Below, in pieces: positions 1-12,402 of a stretch of DNA of 64,000 nt. Position numbers and translations under genes: made by a program. Below the pieces are notes generated by a model, which saw only the letters and a program-made list of their open reading frames with translations, was not told the DNA's origin and did not search any database. The first letter of the stretch is position 1. Each line of letters starts with the position of its first letter. Source of the DNA: Gemmobacter caeni (GTDB lineage Bacteria > Pseudomonadota > Alphaproteobacteria > Rhodobacterales > Rhodobacteraceae); NCBI RefSeq assembly GCF_003054195.1, contig NZ_QBKP01000001.1, positions 496,001 through 560,000 of the forward strand, in the 5' to 3' direction.

Positions 1-687
1 CGCGGGCCGGGTCAGTCGGGTCAGATCCGAAAGCTTTTCATTCTGCTGCCCGCCCGCACCGAAATTCGCAGGCGCGAGCCAGGCTACGAAGGCCTCGCGC
101 AGCGCCGGCCATTCGCTGTCGATCACGGAGAACCACGCGGTATCGCGATTATGTCCCTTCACGATCATATGCTGCCGGAACACCCCCTCGTAGCTGAACC
201 CCAGCCGCTGCGCCGCGCGGCGCGAGGGCATGTTCAGCGCATTGCACTTCCATTCATAGCGCCGGTATCCGGCCGCGAAGGCCCATTGCATCATCAGGAA
301 CATCGCCTCGGTCACAGCGCGGGTTTTCTGCATTTCCGGTGCGATGCAGATATGGCCGACCTCGATCACACCATGCGTCCGGTCGATGCGCAGGAAAGAG
401 GCCACACCGCCGCAATGCCCCGTCGCCCGGTCCCGCAGCGCCAGAAACACCGGGTCCTGGCTCGTCTCGTGATCCTTGACCCAGCGGTGATATGCTGCCG
501 CTCCGGGAAACGGGCCATAGCCCAGATAATCCCACAGCCGGTCATCCCTGGCGAAGGCGCGGTACAGATCGCCCGCATGGGCCTCTGCCTCCAGCGGCTC
601 CAGCCGGACATAGCGCCCCTCCAACACCGTGCCCGCCGGATGCGCGGGCGCCGTAAACCCTTGTATCTTCTGACCGAGATCAACCAT
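1..687 (-). CDS. GNAT family N-acetyltransferase (partial, RimJ/RimL type)
   Basis: The frame stays open to the left edge, so at least 229 residues are present and the C-terminus is missing. The start ATG (positions 685-687) follows GGAGG with a short spacer. The protein begins MVDLGQKIQ and contains LEGRYVRLEPL near the N-terminus, then HICIAPEMQKTRAVTEAMF and ALNMPSRRAAQRLGF. These are typical of acetyl-CoA-dependent N-acetyltransferases related to ribosomal-protein acetyltransferases. The substrate cannot be told from sequence. It lies 59 bp downstream of the DUF1501 gene on the same strand and is probably the last gene of that operon. Confidence 0.85.
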   Translation of the reverse strand, partial: MVDLGQKIQGFTAPAHPAGTVLEGRYVRLEPLEAEAHAGDLYRAFARDDRLWDYLGYGPFPGAAAYHRWVKDHETSQDPVFLALRDRATGHCGGVASFLRIDRTHGVIEVGHICIAPEMQKTRAVTEAMFLMMQWAFAAGYRRYEWKCNALNMPSRRAAQRLGFSYEGVFRQHMIVKGHNRDTAWFSVIDSEWPALREAFVAWLAPANFGAGGQQNEKLSDLTRLTRPA

Positions 688-746
688 GCCCACCTCCACC
701 TCGGGTTTGAGCCTAGGCGGGCGCTGCGGTGAAGGCAACGGCCTGC

Positions 747-1946
747 TCAGCGCAGGAAACCGGGATCATCGCCCATGTCGAGACCGGGAAAAACCGCCTG
801 TTCCAGCACCCGGCGGTCCAGCCCGTATAGCCCGCGCATGGCCCAGGCCGCCCAGCCGCGCACATCGCTGGTGGGCATGAGGTCGCGCCGTTCATACAGG
901 GCTTCCTCGGCCAGGCCCGGCCAGCGGCCGTAGATGCGGCCACCTTTCAGTGCGCCGCCCGCCATCAGCATGGCCCCCCCGGTGCCGTGATCTGTGCCCG
1001 CACTGCCGTTTTCCGCCACCGTGCGACCAAACTCGGTCATCGCAAGCAGCATGGTGCGATCCCAGGCCGAACCCATCTGTTCACGCAGGACAAGGATCAG
1101 CCGCTCCAGCCCGCGCAACTGCTGCGGCAGCGCGCCTTCCTGACGGCGATGCGTATCCCAGCCCGACAGCGAGAAAGCGGCAATCCGCGTGTCACCTTTC
1201 AGCCGGTCCGCCGCGAAACCGGCCAGCCTGTCGGTATCTGCGAATTTGCCGCCCCCCTCCATCGAGGCGGGCGCGGCCCCGCCTGCAAGTTCGGCAGCCA
1301 GATCCATCGCCTCGCCGCCCGCGTCACGGAACAGCGCATCATCATGATAGACCTGTTCCAGCAGCAACCTGCTTTGCGCGCTGAGGCTCAGGGTCACTTC
1401 GGGCGTCCAGCTGCGGATTTCTGCCGCACCGGCCAGAAGGGGTTGCGCCTCGCGCCCGACCGCATAGGCTGTCTCCGATGCGATTCCCGGCACCGCCTGC
1501 AACATCCGGTTCAGCCAGCCATCGCGCACTTCGGGAACCGGCACATCCAGCCCGGTTCCGGCTTCAAGAATGTCCTGCCCATCGAAATGGCTGCGCTTGT
1601 CGCGATAGGGCGTCGACGTGGCATGAACAAATGCCAGCTCACCCGACGTCCACAGCGGCATCAGCCCGGCCATTGCCGGATGCAGCCCGAACAGGCCGTC
1701 CAGCGGCAGCACGCCCGCGCCGGTGCCCAGCTTCGGCCGCATCCGCGCAAACAGCGGGTCGCCAATGGGCTGCACCGCGTCCAGACCATCCATCGCCCCC
1801 CGCAGGATCACGACGATCAGCCGATTCTCCCCCAGTTGTGCCGCGCCTTGTGCGAAGGTCACGGTGGTCAGCCAGGGATGGGCCGCCGCCGAACAGGCCG
1901 CCGCCAGACCGCCTCGCAGGAAAAGCCTCCGGGTGACATCTTGCAT
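747..1946 (-). CDS. DUF1501 family protein with Tat-like signal
   Basis: This 399-residue protein starts with TRRLFLRGGLAAACSAAAHP, a twin-arginine-like signal, so it is probably exported folded. The rest matches the DUF1501 family (sulfatase-like fold): VVILRGAMDGLD near residue 50, then HFDGQDILEAG, FSLSGWDTHRRQEG and LLAMTEFGRTVAENGS. The family's biochemical role is not established. The start ATG is preceded by AGGAGG, which overlaps the stop of the upstream DUF1800 gene with a gap of only 10 bp. The two families are very commonly encoded as a pair, so they probably act together in the periplasm. Confidence 0.9.
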   Translation of the reverse strand: MQDVTRRLFLRGGLAAACSAAAHPWLTTVTFAQGAAQLGENRLIVVILRGAMDGLDAVQPIGDPLFARMRPKLGTGAGVLPLDGLFGLHPAMAGLMPLWTSGELAFVHATSTPYRDKRSHFDGQDILEAGTGLDVPVPEVRDGWLNRMLQAVPGIASETAYAVGREAQPLLAGAAEIRSWTPEVTLSLSAQSRLLLEQVYHDDALFRDAGGEAMDLAAELAGGAAPASMEGGGKFADTDRLAGFAADRLKGDTRIAAFSLSGWDTHRRQEGALPQQLRGLERLILVLREQMGSAWDRTMLLAMTEFGRTVAENGSAGTDHGTGGAMLMAGGALKGGRIYGRWPGLAEEALYERRDLMPTSDVRGWAAWAMRGLYGLDRRVLEQAVFPGLDMGDDPGFLR

Positions 1947-1956
1947 CGCCGCCTCC

Positions 1957-3315
1957 TCAGCGCCGGTTGAATTCAGGCGAGGCCATCACGAGCCCTACCC
2001 CCTCGCGGGCAGATTCGGCGCGCGAGACCGCAACCCGCAGCGTGTCAGGTGCGAGTGTTCCCAGCGCGTGATCCAGAAAAGCCCTTGGATCAATCTGGTC
2101 CACCTGTTCCAGATTGCCCGGCATGTCCATCGCCCAGGCAATCCGCGCGCCCAGCCCCTGCGGTGTGATCCACTCCGCCGCCGCCTCGGCCCAGCCATCC
2201 GGGCCGATGGGCCGTCCCCATTCCTGCCCCATCAGACGCATCGGGTCGATCAGCAGAGTGTGGAAGCGCCGTGAGGGCATCCTGAACATGCGTTGCGGCC
2301 GCAAACCCAGCGCCCGGCAGGCACCGATGACGAACTCGGCCGGCTGGCGGGCCTTCAGGCGCGGCGCGGCGAAGGCCGATGAATCCGTCAGCATCACCTC
2401 ATATACCGGCAGAAGCGCGGTATCATTGGCCAGATAGGCCGCCGCCATCCGGTCCACCAGCGCGGGATCCGGCGTGTCCGACAGGAAATGCGTTACCAGT
2501 TTCCGCGACAGATGCTGCGCGGTTTCCGGTCGGCGCGCCAGATCGTCCAGTACCCGGTGGATGGGCTCCAGCCCCCGCCCGTCATAGCTTTTGCCCAGAA
2601 CCTGTTCCGCACCGGGTTCGGCCCGGCGCGGATAGAACACCGCCCCCCTGGCCGGGTCCACCGCAAGCCCGGTCAGAAGCTCGGCAAGCTGCCGCACATC
2701 GGTCTGGGAATATTGCGCGCCCACCCCCAGCGTGTGCAGTTCTATCGCCTCGCGCGCCAGATTCTCGTTCAGCCCCTTTCCCTTGCGCTTCCCGAAGGCC
2801 GATCCGGGGCCGATGGAACTTCGCTGGTCAAGGTAAAGCAGCATCGCAGGATGGAGGTCAGCCGCCCGCAGCATATCGGCAAAGCGCCCCGCGAGATGAG
2901 GGCGGATGGCACGTTCGGACATATCGCCCGTCAGAACCGAATGCTCGCGCAGGCGGGGCACCGTGGTGAAGTGATCTGCCCAGAACCAGGCCAGCCGTTC
3001 GCGAAAACCGTCCGGCGAGGCCAGCGCGCGCGCGATCAGCCTGCGGGAAAAGGCCTCGGTCTCCGCCTCCACCAGCTTGACCCGCCTGCGCACCTCGTCA
3101 CGCTCTTCCTTCTTCTTTCGGAAGGCAACGCGGGCTTTCGCTGCATCGGCAAACAGGGCGAAAAGCGCAGGGGTTTCCGGCGCAGGAAACAGGTCCCGCG
3201 CCCGGTCAGGGCCGGCCAGTGCCGCCAGCATCTCTTTCGCACCGCGCGGGGCGCCTGCGGGCAAGGGTAATCCATAGCCATAACGGAAGGCGGCGATATC
3301 TTCGGCGACCGGCAT
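1957..3315 (-). CDS. DUF1800 family protein
   Basis: This 452-residue protein carries DUF1800 hallmarks: WFWADHFTTVP, LLYLDQRSSIGPGS, NENLAREAIELHTLGVGA and LAELLTGLAVDP. An upstream in-frame ATG exists at 3360. I chose the ATG at 3315 because GGAGG lies five bases before it and the protein then begins MPVAEDIAAFRYGYG, the usual family start. It is first in a minus-strand operon with the DUF1501 gene. The molecular function of the family is unknown; the pairing with a secreted DUF1501 protein suggests a joint envelope role. Confidence 0.88.
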   Translation of the reverse strand: MPVAEDIAAFRYGYGLPLPAGAPRGAKEMLAALAGPDRARDLFPAPETPALFALFADAAKARVAFRKKKEERDEVRRRVKLVEAETEAFSRRLIARALASPDGFRERLAWFWADHFTTVPRLREHSVLTGDMSERAIRPHLAGRFADMLRAADLHPAMLLYLDQRSSIGPGSAFGKRKGKGLNENLAREAIELHTLGVGAQYSQTDVRQLAELLTGLAVDPARGAVFYPRRAEPGAEQVLGKSYDGRGLEPIHRVLDDLARRPETAQHLSRKLVTHFLSDTPDPALVDRMAAAYLANDTALLPVYEVMLTDSSAFAAPRLKARQPAEFVIGACRALGLRPQRMFRMPSRRFHTLLIDPMRLMGQEWGRPIGPDGWAEAAAEWITPQGLGARIAWAMDMPGNLEQVDQIDPRAFLDHALGTLAPDTLRVAVSRAESAREGVGLVMASPEFNRR

Positions 3316-3417
3316 GGCATCCTCCGGGCTGGCACAGACTGGTGCAGCGAAGATAGGCACAGGCCCGGAGATGGAAAGCCCTGACCTCTGGCCGCCGGCA
3401 CAATTCCGCGCGAGGGA

Positions 3418-3921
3418 TCAGAACCGGAAACCGTGCGGATAGTCGTGCAGCCCGTCAAAATCGGCCTTGCCGATCTCCAGCCCCTGCTGGCGCAGCACGG
3501 CAAAGGCCATGGCTGTGTGGAACATGAAATTCGGCATGCCGAACAGGTGCAGGAACTCTGCGCCGGACTGATCCAGCTCGGCAAAGCCCGCGCGATGACG
3601 GATGCGCCGGGTTTCGGCCCCGTCGAAGGCCTCAGGCTCCAGCCCGCGCAGCGCATGGCTTGCCGCCGCAAGACGACGGCCGAGGCCGATCCGGTCCATC
3701 CCGTGATCCGCGATCCCCGGCACCGCAGCCCCGGCCAGCGGAAAGGAAATCCGCAGGGCAAAGCCCGCCGCCGTCGCCACCTGTTGCGCGGCGGTGAACA
3801 TGTCGGGGGCGAGACGGGCCTGAAGCACCTGCTCCTGCCGGGCAGTGCGCTCCACCATGGCCGCCAGACGGTCGAGGTAGTGCAGAAACACCGGGACGGA
3901 GGCGTCGAACATCGCAGTCAT
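3418..3921 (-). CDS. DUF1993 family protein
   Basis: The 167-residue soluble protein starts at MTAMFDASVPVFLHYLDRL, the characteristic DUF1993 N-terminus. It ends with FLHLFGMPNFMFHTAMAFAV and LEIGKADFDGLHD, also typical of the family. The family has a DinB-like four-helix bundle and no proven activity. An in-frame start exists at 3984, but that would run through an inverted-repeat region; AAGAGG precedes the chosen ATG. The gene is only about 90 bp downstream of aspS on the same strand, with a probable terminator hairpin between them. Confidence 0.85.
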   Translation of the reverse strand: MTAMFDASVPVFLHYLDRLAAMVERTARQEQVLQARLAPDMFTAAQQVATAAGFALRISFPLAGAAVPGIADHGMDRIGLGRRLAAASHALRGLEPEAFDGAETRRIRHRAGFAELDQSGAEFLHLFGMPNFMFHTAMAFAVLRQQGLEIGKADFDGLHDYPHGFRF

Positions 3922-3934
3922 GGCAGCCTCTTGT

Positions 3935-4008
3935 TGAAAGACCCCGCCGGGGCGGGGCCAAATCTTTTGCAAAAAGATTTGCAAATTCCTTCACAAGGAA
4001 TTTGCAAT
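3935..4008 (-). repeat. AT-rich inverted repeats with TTTGCAAA pairs, followed by a GC hairpin, 3' of aspS
   Basis: On the minus strand just after the aspS stop there are three structures in series. The first is a perfect hairpin of 11-bp arms (3981-3991 with 3995-4005). The second is an imperfect AAATCTTTT/AAAGATTT palindrome around 3961-3980. The third is a CCCCGCC/GGCGGGG hairpin (3942-3957) followed by TCTTTC, which could terminate aspS transcription. The plus strand reads TTTGCAAA-AAGA-TTTGCAAA at 3966-3985. The region leaves almost no room for a separate promoter for the DUF1993 gene. Confidence 0.6.
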
Positions 4009-4014
4009 TCCCGC

Positions 4015-5796
4015 TCAGGCGTCTTTCGGCACCACGCGCAGGCGCAGTTCGCGCAGCTGTTCGTTGGTGGGTTCCGAAGGCGCGTTCATCAGCAGATCCT
4101 CGGCACGCTGGTTCATCGGAAACATGATGACCTCGCGGATGTTCATTTCATCCGCCAGCAGCATCACCGCCCGGTCGATCCCCATCGCGCAGCCACCATG
4201 CGGCGGCGCGCCATATCTGAACGCCTTGACCATACCGCCAAACCGCTTGTCCACTTCGCTGTTCGGATAGCCCGCCAGTTCAAAGGCGCGATACATGATT
4301 TCCGGCTTGTGGTTGCGGATACCGCCCGAGATCAGTTCATAGCCGTTGCAGGCCAGGTCATACTGATAGGCATGCACCTTCAGCGGATCGCCCGACAGCG
4401 CCTCCATCCCGCCTTGCGGCATGGAGAAGGGGTTGTGGCTGAAGTCGATCTTGCCGTCGTCGGTCTTCTCGTACATCGGGAAGTCAACGATCCAGGCGAA
4501 ACGGAAGGTGTCAGTTTCGGCAAGGTTCAGCTCGCGCCCGATTTCATTGCGGGCACGGCCGGCAAAGCCTTCAAACTGTTCCGGCTTGCCGCCAAGGAAG
4601 AAGGCCGCATCGCCGAGGCCGAGGCCAAGCTGCTGACGGATCGCCTCGGTCCGCTCCGGCCCGATGTTCTTGGCCAGGGGGCCCGCGGCTTCCATCGCGC
4701 CATTTTCACCCTCGCGCCAGAAGATATAGCCCATCCCCGGCAGGCCCTCTTTCTGCGCATAGGCATTCATGCGGTCGCAGAATTTGCGGCTGCCGCCGGT
4801 CGGGGCCGGAATGGCGCGGATTTCGGTGCCCTCATTCTCCAGCAGCTTGGCGAAAACCGCAAAGCCCGAGCCTTTAAAATGGTCGGACACCACCTGCATC
4901 CTGATCGGGTTGCGCAGGTCGGGCTTGTCGCTGCCATACCAAAGCATGCTGTCGCGGTAGGCGATGCGCGGCCAGTCGGAGGGCACTTTGCAATCGGGAC
5001 GGAATTCCTCGAACAGGCCCTGAATGACCGGCTGCACGGCGGCGAACACGTCTTCCTGCTCGACGAAAGACATTTCGATATCAAGCTGATAGAAGTCGGT
5101 CGGGCTGCGGTCAGCGCGCGGGTCTTCATCGCGGAAGCAGGGCGCGATCTGGAAGTAACGATCAAAGCCCGCCACCATGATCAGCTGCTTGAACTGCTGC
5201 GGCGCCTGAGGCAGGGCATAGAACTTGCCGGGATGCAGGCGCGACGGCACCAGGAAGTCGCGCGCGCCTTCGGGGCTGGAGGCGGTGATGATCGGGGTCT
5301 GGAATTCGTTGAACCCCTGATCCCACATCCGGTTGCGGATCGAGCGCACCACGTTCGAGCGCAGCATCATGTTGCCATGCAGCTTTTCGCGGCGCAGGTC
5401 GAGGAATCGGTAGGTGAGACGGGTTTCCTCGGGGTAGTCGGTTTCGCCGAATACCGGCAGCGGCAGATCGCCCTCCACCGCGCCCAGCACGCGGACGGAT
5501 TTGATGTAGACCTCGATCTCGCCGGTGGCGAGCTTCGGGTTCACAAGGCTCGCGTCGCGCGCCTTTACCACGCCGTCGAGCGAGATCACCCATTCGGCAC
5601 GCAGCTTCTCGATGTCCGCGAAGGCCGGGCTGTCGCTGTCGGCCAGCACCTGCGTCACGCCATAATGGTCGCGCAGGTCGATGAACAGCACGCCGCCGTG
5701 ATCCCGCACCCGATGCACCCATCCGGCCAGACGGACATTCTGCCCGACATGATCCTTGTTGAGTTGCGCACAAGTATGGCTGCGATAGGCGTGCAT
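4015..5796 (-). CDS. aspS: Aspartate--tRNA ligase
   Basis: This class II aminoacyl-tRNA synthetase charges tRNA(Asp) with aspartate in the cytoplasm. The 593 residues match the usual bacterial AspRS length. The N-terminal OB fold contains [20 protein letters not shown]. Motif 2 is [19 protein letters not shown], the bacterial GAD insertion follows, and motif 3 is [18 protein letters not shown] chose the ATG at 5796 because it gives the conserved MHAYRSHTC start and follows GGGAG; longer in-frame starts add a non-conserved extension. It lies between pabC and the DUF1993 gene on one strand. Alphaproteobacterial AspRS can be non-discriminating (also charging tRNA-Asn), which sequence alone does not settle here. 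Confidence 0.97.
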   Translation of the reverse strand: MHAYRSHTCAQLNKDHVGQNVRLAGWVHRVRDHGGVLFIDLRDHYGVTQVLADSDSPAFADIEKLRAEWVISLDGVVKARDASLVNPKLATGEIEVYIKSVRVLGAVEGDLPLPVFGETDYPEETRLTYRFLDLRREKLHGNMMLRSNVVRSIRNRMWDQGFNEFQTPIITASSPEGARDFLVPSRLHPGKFYALPQAPQQFKQLIMVAGFDRYFQIAPCFRDEDPRADRSPTDFYQLDIEMSFVEQEDVFAAVQPVIQGLFEEFRPDCKVPSDWPRIAYRDSMLWYGSDKPDLRNPIRMQVVSDHFKGSGFAVFAKLLENEGTEIRAIPAPTGGSRKFCDRMNAYAQKEGLPGMGYIFWREGENGAMEAAGPLAKNIGPERTEAIRQQLGLGLGDAAFFLGGKPEQFEGFAGRARNEIGRELNLAETDTFRFAWIVDFPMYEKTDDGKIDFSHNPFSMPQGGMEALSGDPLKVHAYQYDLACNGYELISGGIRNHKPEIMYRAFELAGYPNSEVDKRFGGMVKAFRYGAPPHGGCAMGIDRAVMLLADEMNIREVIMFPMNQRAEDLLMNAPSEPTNEQLRELRLRVVPKDA

Positions 5797-5897
5797 CACG
5801 CTCCCCTTTTCCGAGGCTTCATCCGATGCGCCGATACACACCGCGCCAAGGGGCAAGTCAACCCCGCGCGATACGGGCGAAGCCGGGGCAGAAGGGT

Positions 5898-5929
5898 TTT
5901 GCGAAAGCATTTGCAAGGTGCCTTGCAGA
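5898..5929 (-). repeat. 12-nt-period TTGCAA repeat 3' of pabC
   Basis: On the plus strand three related octamers recur every 12 bases: TTTGCGAA, TTTGCAAG and CTTGCAGA, separated by four bases each. The block lies directly downstream of pabC and about 100 bp upstream of aspS. It resembles a degenerate copy of the TTTGCAAA-N4-TTTGCAAA arrangement found on the other side of aspS. Function is unknown; it may be a decayed regulatory site or a 3' repeat. Confidence 0.4.
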
Positions 5930-5942
5930 TGCCCTGCATGTT

Positions 5943-6530
5943 TCACCCCAGCCAGACCGCCGGGATCAGCCCGCGCAGCGCGTTCCCGGCCCAGAGCCGG
6001 ACCTGCGGCAGGTCTTCTGCGCGCAACACCTCTTCCGGGCAGCCGAGTTCGGCACGCAGCACGCCGGGCAGGCAGCCGCTGGCCAGCGGCGGTGTCCGCA
6101 TCCCCTGCCCCCGATCAAAGAACAGCGTGCTGATCGTGCCCTCGCAGACCTCGCCACGTTCGTTGAGGAAGATCACTTCCTCCACGCCCTCGGGCAGCGC
6201 GGCGCGGCTGGCATCATACAGCGCGCGGCGGGTGGTCTTGTGGCGCAGCCAGGGGTCCGCGCTGTCGAGCCGGAGCGGCGAAAGCGCCAGCCGCCAGTGC
6301 GACGCGGCGGGCGGCAGCGGTGCCGCCGTCACCTCGATATCGCCCGCCTGGCCCAGCGTCAGCCGGACACGAGCCGTGCCCTCGGGGGCGGGCAGCGCCT
6401 CCTGCACCGCCGTGAGGTCGCAACTGTAGCGCAGCACTGCGGCAGAGCCTGCCAGCCGCACCAGATGCAGCGGCAGGCGCGGATAGGACGCCCCATCCCA
6501 CAGCATCGTTTCAATGAGGCGCGGCGTCAT
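5943..6530 (-). CDS. pabC: Aminotransferase class IV, probable 4-amino-4-deoxychorismate lyase
   Basis: This 195-residue fold-type IV PLP enzyme probably removes pyruvate from aminodeoxychorismate to give p-aminobenzoate for folate synthesis. Recognisable parts are [13 protein letters not shown] at the start, [13 protein letters not shown], the PLP-lysine segment [11 protein letters not shown] and [20 protein letters not shown]. It overlaps the pabB stop codon by four bases (ATGA), so the two are translationally coupled. The length is short for the family (commonly about 210-270). The coupling to pabB, more than the sequence, supports lyase over branched-chain aminotransferase. Confidence 0.88.
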   Translation of the reverse strand: MTPRLIETMLWDGASYPRLPLHLVRLAGSAAVLRYSCDLTAVQEALPAPEGTARVRLTLGQAGDIEVTAAPLPPAASHWRLALSPLRLDSADPWLRHKTTRRALYDASRAALPEGVEEVIFLNERGEVCEGTISTLFFDRGQGMRTPPLASGCLPGVLRAELGCPEEVLRAEDLPQVRLWAGNALRGLIPAVWLG

Positions 6531-7657
6531 CGGACCAGCGCCGCGGCATAGCGCGCCTTCCAGTGAGCCTCGTCCCATTCGCCCTGCGTGGTGGAATCGT
6601 AGACCACGCCACCGCCGACGTTCAGCACCACGCGATTGTCCGGCCAGACCGACAGCGTGCGGATCGCCACGTTGAAAACCGAGGCACCATCCGGCGCCAT
6701 CCAGCCGATTGCCCCGCAATAGACCCCGCGCGGGAAGGGCTCGACCTCGCGGATGATCTCCATCGCGCGGATCTTCGGCGCCCCGGTGATCGAGCCGCAG
6801 GGGAACAGAGCGGGCATCAGCCGGGCCATTGCGGGTGGTTCGACCAGTTGCCCGACGACGCGCGACGACATCTGATGAACGGTGGCGAAAGCCTCCACCG
6901 CGAAAAGTTCGGGCACCTTGACCGAGCCGACCTCGGCAAGGCGCGAGATGTCATTGCGCAGCAGATCGACGATCATCAGATTTTCGGCCCGGCCCTTTTC
7001 GGAACGGTACAGTTCTTCCGCCAGCGCGGCATCTTCCTCCGGGTCGGCGCCACGCGGCGCGGTGCCTTTCATCGGGCGGCTTTCGATGCGCCCGGCAGCG
7101 GTGGTGGAAAAGAACAGCTCGGGGCTGCGTGACACGATGACCGGGCCGCTGCCAAGATCCAGATAGGCGCCATACCCCACCGCCTGCCGCGCCCGCAGCG
7201 CCGCGTAAAGCCCAAGGGGCGTGCCGGTCAGGCGGCTTTCCATCGGGAAGGTCTGATTGATCTGATAGCAATCGCCCGCGCCGATATAGGCCGCCACCTT
7301 TTCGGCGGCCAAGCCGTAATCCGCGCGGCTGATCATTGGCACCAGCGGCGCGAGCGTGGCGCCACCTGCCGACCGTGCGGTTTCCAGCAGCGGTCCGCCC
7401 GGCGCGGGGGCATCAAAAACACCGAAGGCCAGCAGCGGGTGATCCCGGTTCTCCGGCATCAGGGGCGCCAGCTTCGGCTCCAGCGCATAGCCCGCCTCGT
7501 AGGACAGATAACCCGCTATCCAGCCGCCCGATGCCCGCGCCGCATCCAGCCGCGCCAGGGCGGGTGCCAGCGCGTCCGCCTCCCACACGACAATGGTCTC
7601 GCGCGGGGCGTCAAACAGGGCCGGGCGGCCCTGCGGCCCGTGTTCCAACAGGATCAT
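6527..7657 (-). CDS. pabB: Aminodeoxychorismate synthase component I
   Basis: PabB converts chorismate and ammonia to 4-amino-4-deoxychorismate in the p-aminobenzoate branch of folate synthesis. The 376-residue protein is a compact chorismate-binding domain. It contains GDCYQINQTFPM, SRPMKGTAPRGADPEED, NLMIVDLLRNDISRLA and FPCGSITGAPKIRAMEII. An in-frame start far upstream would overlap the divergent carB leader. The ATG at 7657 follows GGAGGGCGAGG and gives MILLEHGPQG. pabC follows with a four-base overlap. No pabA-type amidotransferase is encoded nearby, so the ammonia-supplying subunit must lie elsewhere. Confidence 0.92.
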   Translation of the reverse strand: MILLEHGPQGRPALFDAPRETIVVWEADALAPALARLDAARASGGWIAGYLSYEAGYALEPKLAPLMPENRDHPLLAFGVFDAPAPGGPLLETARSAGGATLAPLVPMISRADYGLAAEKVAAYIGAGDCYQINQTFPMESRLTGTPLGLYAALRARQAVGYGAYLDLGSGPVIVSRSPELFFSTTAAGRIESRPMKGTAPRGADPEEDAALAEELYRSEKGRAENLMIVDLLRNDISRLAEVGSVKVPELFAVEAFATVHQMSSRVVGQLVEPPAMARLMPALFPCGSITGAPKIRAMEIIREVEPFPRGVYCGAIGWMAPDGASVFNVAIRTLSVWPDNRVVLNVGGGVVYDSTTQGEWDEAHWKARYAAALVR

Positions 7658-7760
7658 GCCTCGCCCTCCGTTCGACCGCTTTCCCGCGATGTAGCAGCCA
7701 TGCCGCGCGCCGACCAGCCCGATGCCGACATGCCGTTCCTTCCCTGCGCCAGATAGACCC

Positions 7761-7788
7761 TTGCGCCCCGAACTGACGCGACTATAAC
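7761..7788 (+). promoter_or_regulatory. Candidate sigma-70 promoter for carB
   Basis: A TTGCGC hexamer (7761-7766) and a TATAAC hexamer (7783-7788) are separated by 16 bases in the intergenic region between divergent pabB and carB. The -10 element is good and the -35 is weak (TTG only). Transcription would begin around 7795, about 70 bases before the carB start. This is a pattern match only. Confidence 0.3.
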
Positions 7789-7862
7789 CCCGCCAATTTG
7801 CGCGATGCTCAGAATCCCTCCCCCGCCCCCTTGGGTGCGGCGGAGCACACACGGGGGCCCCC

Positions 7863-11189
<3,327 letters not shown>

Positions 11190-11207
11190 TCCCCTGCCCC
11201 ATGACGC

Positions 11208-11235
11208 AAACGGCGCCCCGAGGGGCGCCGTTTTT
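11208..11235. terminator. Bidirectional terminator between carB and the cytochrome c gene
   Basis: A nine-bp perfect GC stem (11211-11219 with 11222-11230) is flanked by AAA on the left and TTTTT on the right, so it can act on both strands. It sits between the convergent stops of carB (11189) and the cytochrome c lipoprotein gene (11235). Confidence 0.85.
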
Positions 11236-11657
11236 CATTTGGCCTGCATGTCGCGGACATATTCGCCCAGTTGTACAAGCCGCAGCGGCGTGGGCGTGGC
11301 AATACCGTCGCCGCTGTCGAACAGCACCATCTTCTCGCCTTCCAGCAGGGGTGCGAATTGCGGCATGACCACACCATCGGGTGTGCGGGCATAGCCCCAG
11401 ATCTTGCTCATCACCCGCGCCATCGGGAACTTGCCGCGGTTCTTCGCGGAAATACGGGTCAGATCAGCCGGGCGCTTGTCCAGCGTATCGGCCATCGGCC
11501 CGTCGCCCTTGCCGGCATCGCCATGGCAAGCCGCGCAATAGGTGGCAAAATCCTCGGCCCCGGTCGGCACTTTCTTCGCCAGCGGCAGACAGGCCGCCAG
11601 AGCCAGCGGCAAGAGGGCACCCCCGAGGGCAAGGCGCAGCGGCGTAAGATGGAACAT
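11235..11657 (-). CDS. Cytochrome c family lipoprotein
   Basis: This 140-residue protein has an N-terminal lipoprotein signal ending LALAACLPLA, with the lipobox cysteine near residue 20. It also has a single haem-attachment motif CAACH in FATYCAACHGDAGKGDGPM. GYARTPDGVVMPQF near the middle likely supplies the axial methionine. It should therefore be a monohaem c-type cytochrome anchored in the envelope. The ATG at 11657 follows GGAG. No respiratory complex genes lie nearby, so its redox partner is unknown. Confidence 0.88.
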   Translation of the reverse strand: MFHLTPLRLALGGALLPLALAACLPLAKKVPTGAEDFATYCAACHGDAGKGDGPMADTLDKRPADLTRISAKNRGKFPMARVMSKIWGYARTPDGVVMPQFAPLLEGEKMVLFDSGDGIATPTPLRLVQLGEYVRDMQAK

Positions 11658-11727
11658 GGCAGTCTCCGAGGTATTTTCCCTCACGAAACCATGCCCGGTC
11701 ACAGGGCGCAAGCGCCAGATCATGCGC

Positions 11728-12402
11728 TCAGGCGACGCGCCCCTGTTCCAGCCGGACAACGCGGTCCATCCGCGCGGCGAGTTCCATGTTATGCGTGGCA
11801 ATCAGCGCCGACAGGCCCGTCGCCCGCACCACCGCCATCAGCGCGCCAAACACCTGATCCGAGGTGCCGGGGTCCAGGTTTCCGGTCGGCTCGTCCGCCA
11901 GCAAAAGCTTCGGCGCATTGGCCAGCGCGCGACAGAAGGCGACGCGCTGCTGCTCGCCGCCCGAAAGCTCGGCCGGGCGGTGGCCCGCGCGGTGATCGAC
12001 GCCGACGCTGGCCAGCAGATCCATCGCGCGCGCCTGCGCCGCCCGCGCGGCCAAGCCGTTCGCCAGTTGCGGCAGCACCACATTTTCCAGCGCGGTAAAT
12101 TCCGGCAGCAGATGGTGGAACTGATAGATGAACCCCACATCCGCCCGCCGCGCCGCCGTGCGGGCACGATCCGGCAGACCCGTCATCTCGCGCCCGGCGA
12201 GATCTACGCGGCCCTCGTCCGGCGTATCCAGAAGCCCCGCGATATGCAGCAGCGTCGATTTCCCCGCCCCCGAGGGCGCCACCAGCGCCACGACCTCGCC
12301 CCGCCCCACGCTGAGGCTCGCCCCGTTCAGCACCGTCACGGCCGAGGGTTTGCCCCGGTTGTAGGTCTTGGAAATGGCCTCCAGCCGCAGCACCTCATTC
12401 AT
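11728..12402 (-). CDS. lolD: Lipoprotein-releasing ABC transporter ATPase
   Basis: LolD powers release of outer-membrane lipoproteins from the inner membrane. The 224-residue ATPase shows Walker [11 protein letters not shown], the Q-loop region [19 protein letters not shown], the signature [11 protein letters not shown] and Walker [25 protein letters not shown] is typical of LolD rather than of MacB or FtsE. It overlaps the upstream lolC-type permease gene by eight bases, which confirms the pairing. Confidence 0.95.
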   Translation of the reverse strand: MNEVLRLEAISKTYNRGKPSAVTVLNGASLSVGRGEVVALVAPSGAGKSTLLHIAGLLDTPDEGRVDLAGREMTGLPDRARTAARRADVGFIYQFHHLLPEFTALENVVLPQLANGLAARAAQARAMDLLASVGVDHRAGHRPAELSGGEQQRVAFCRALANAPKLLLADEPTGNLDPGTSDQVFGALMAVVRATGLSALIATHNMELAARMDRVVRLEQGRVA

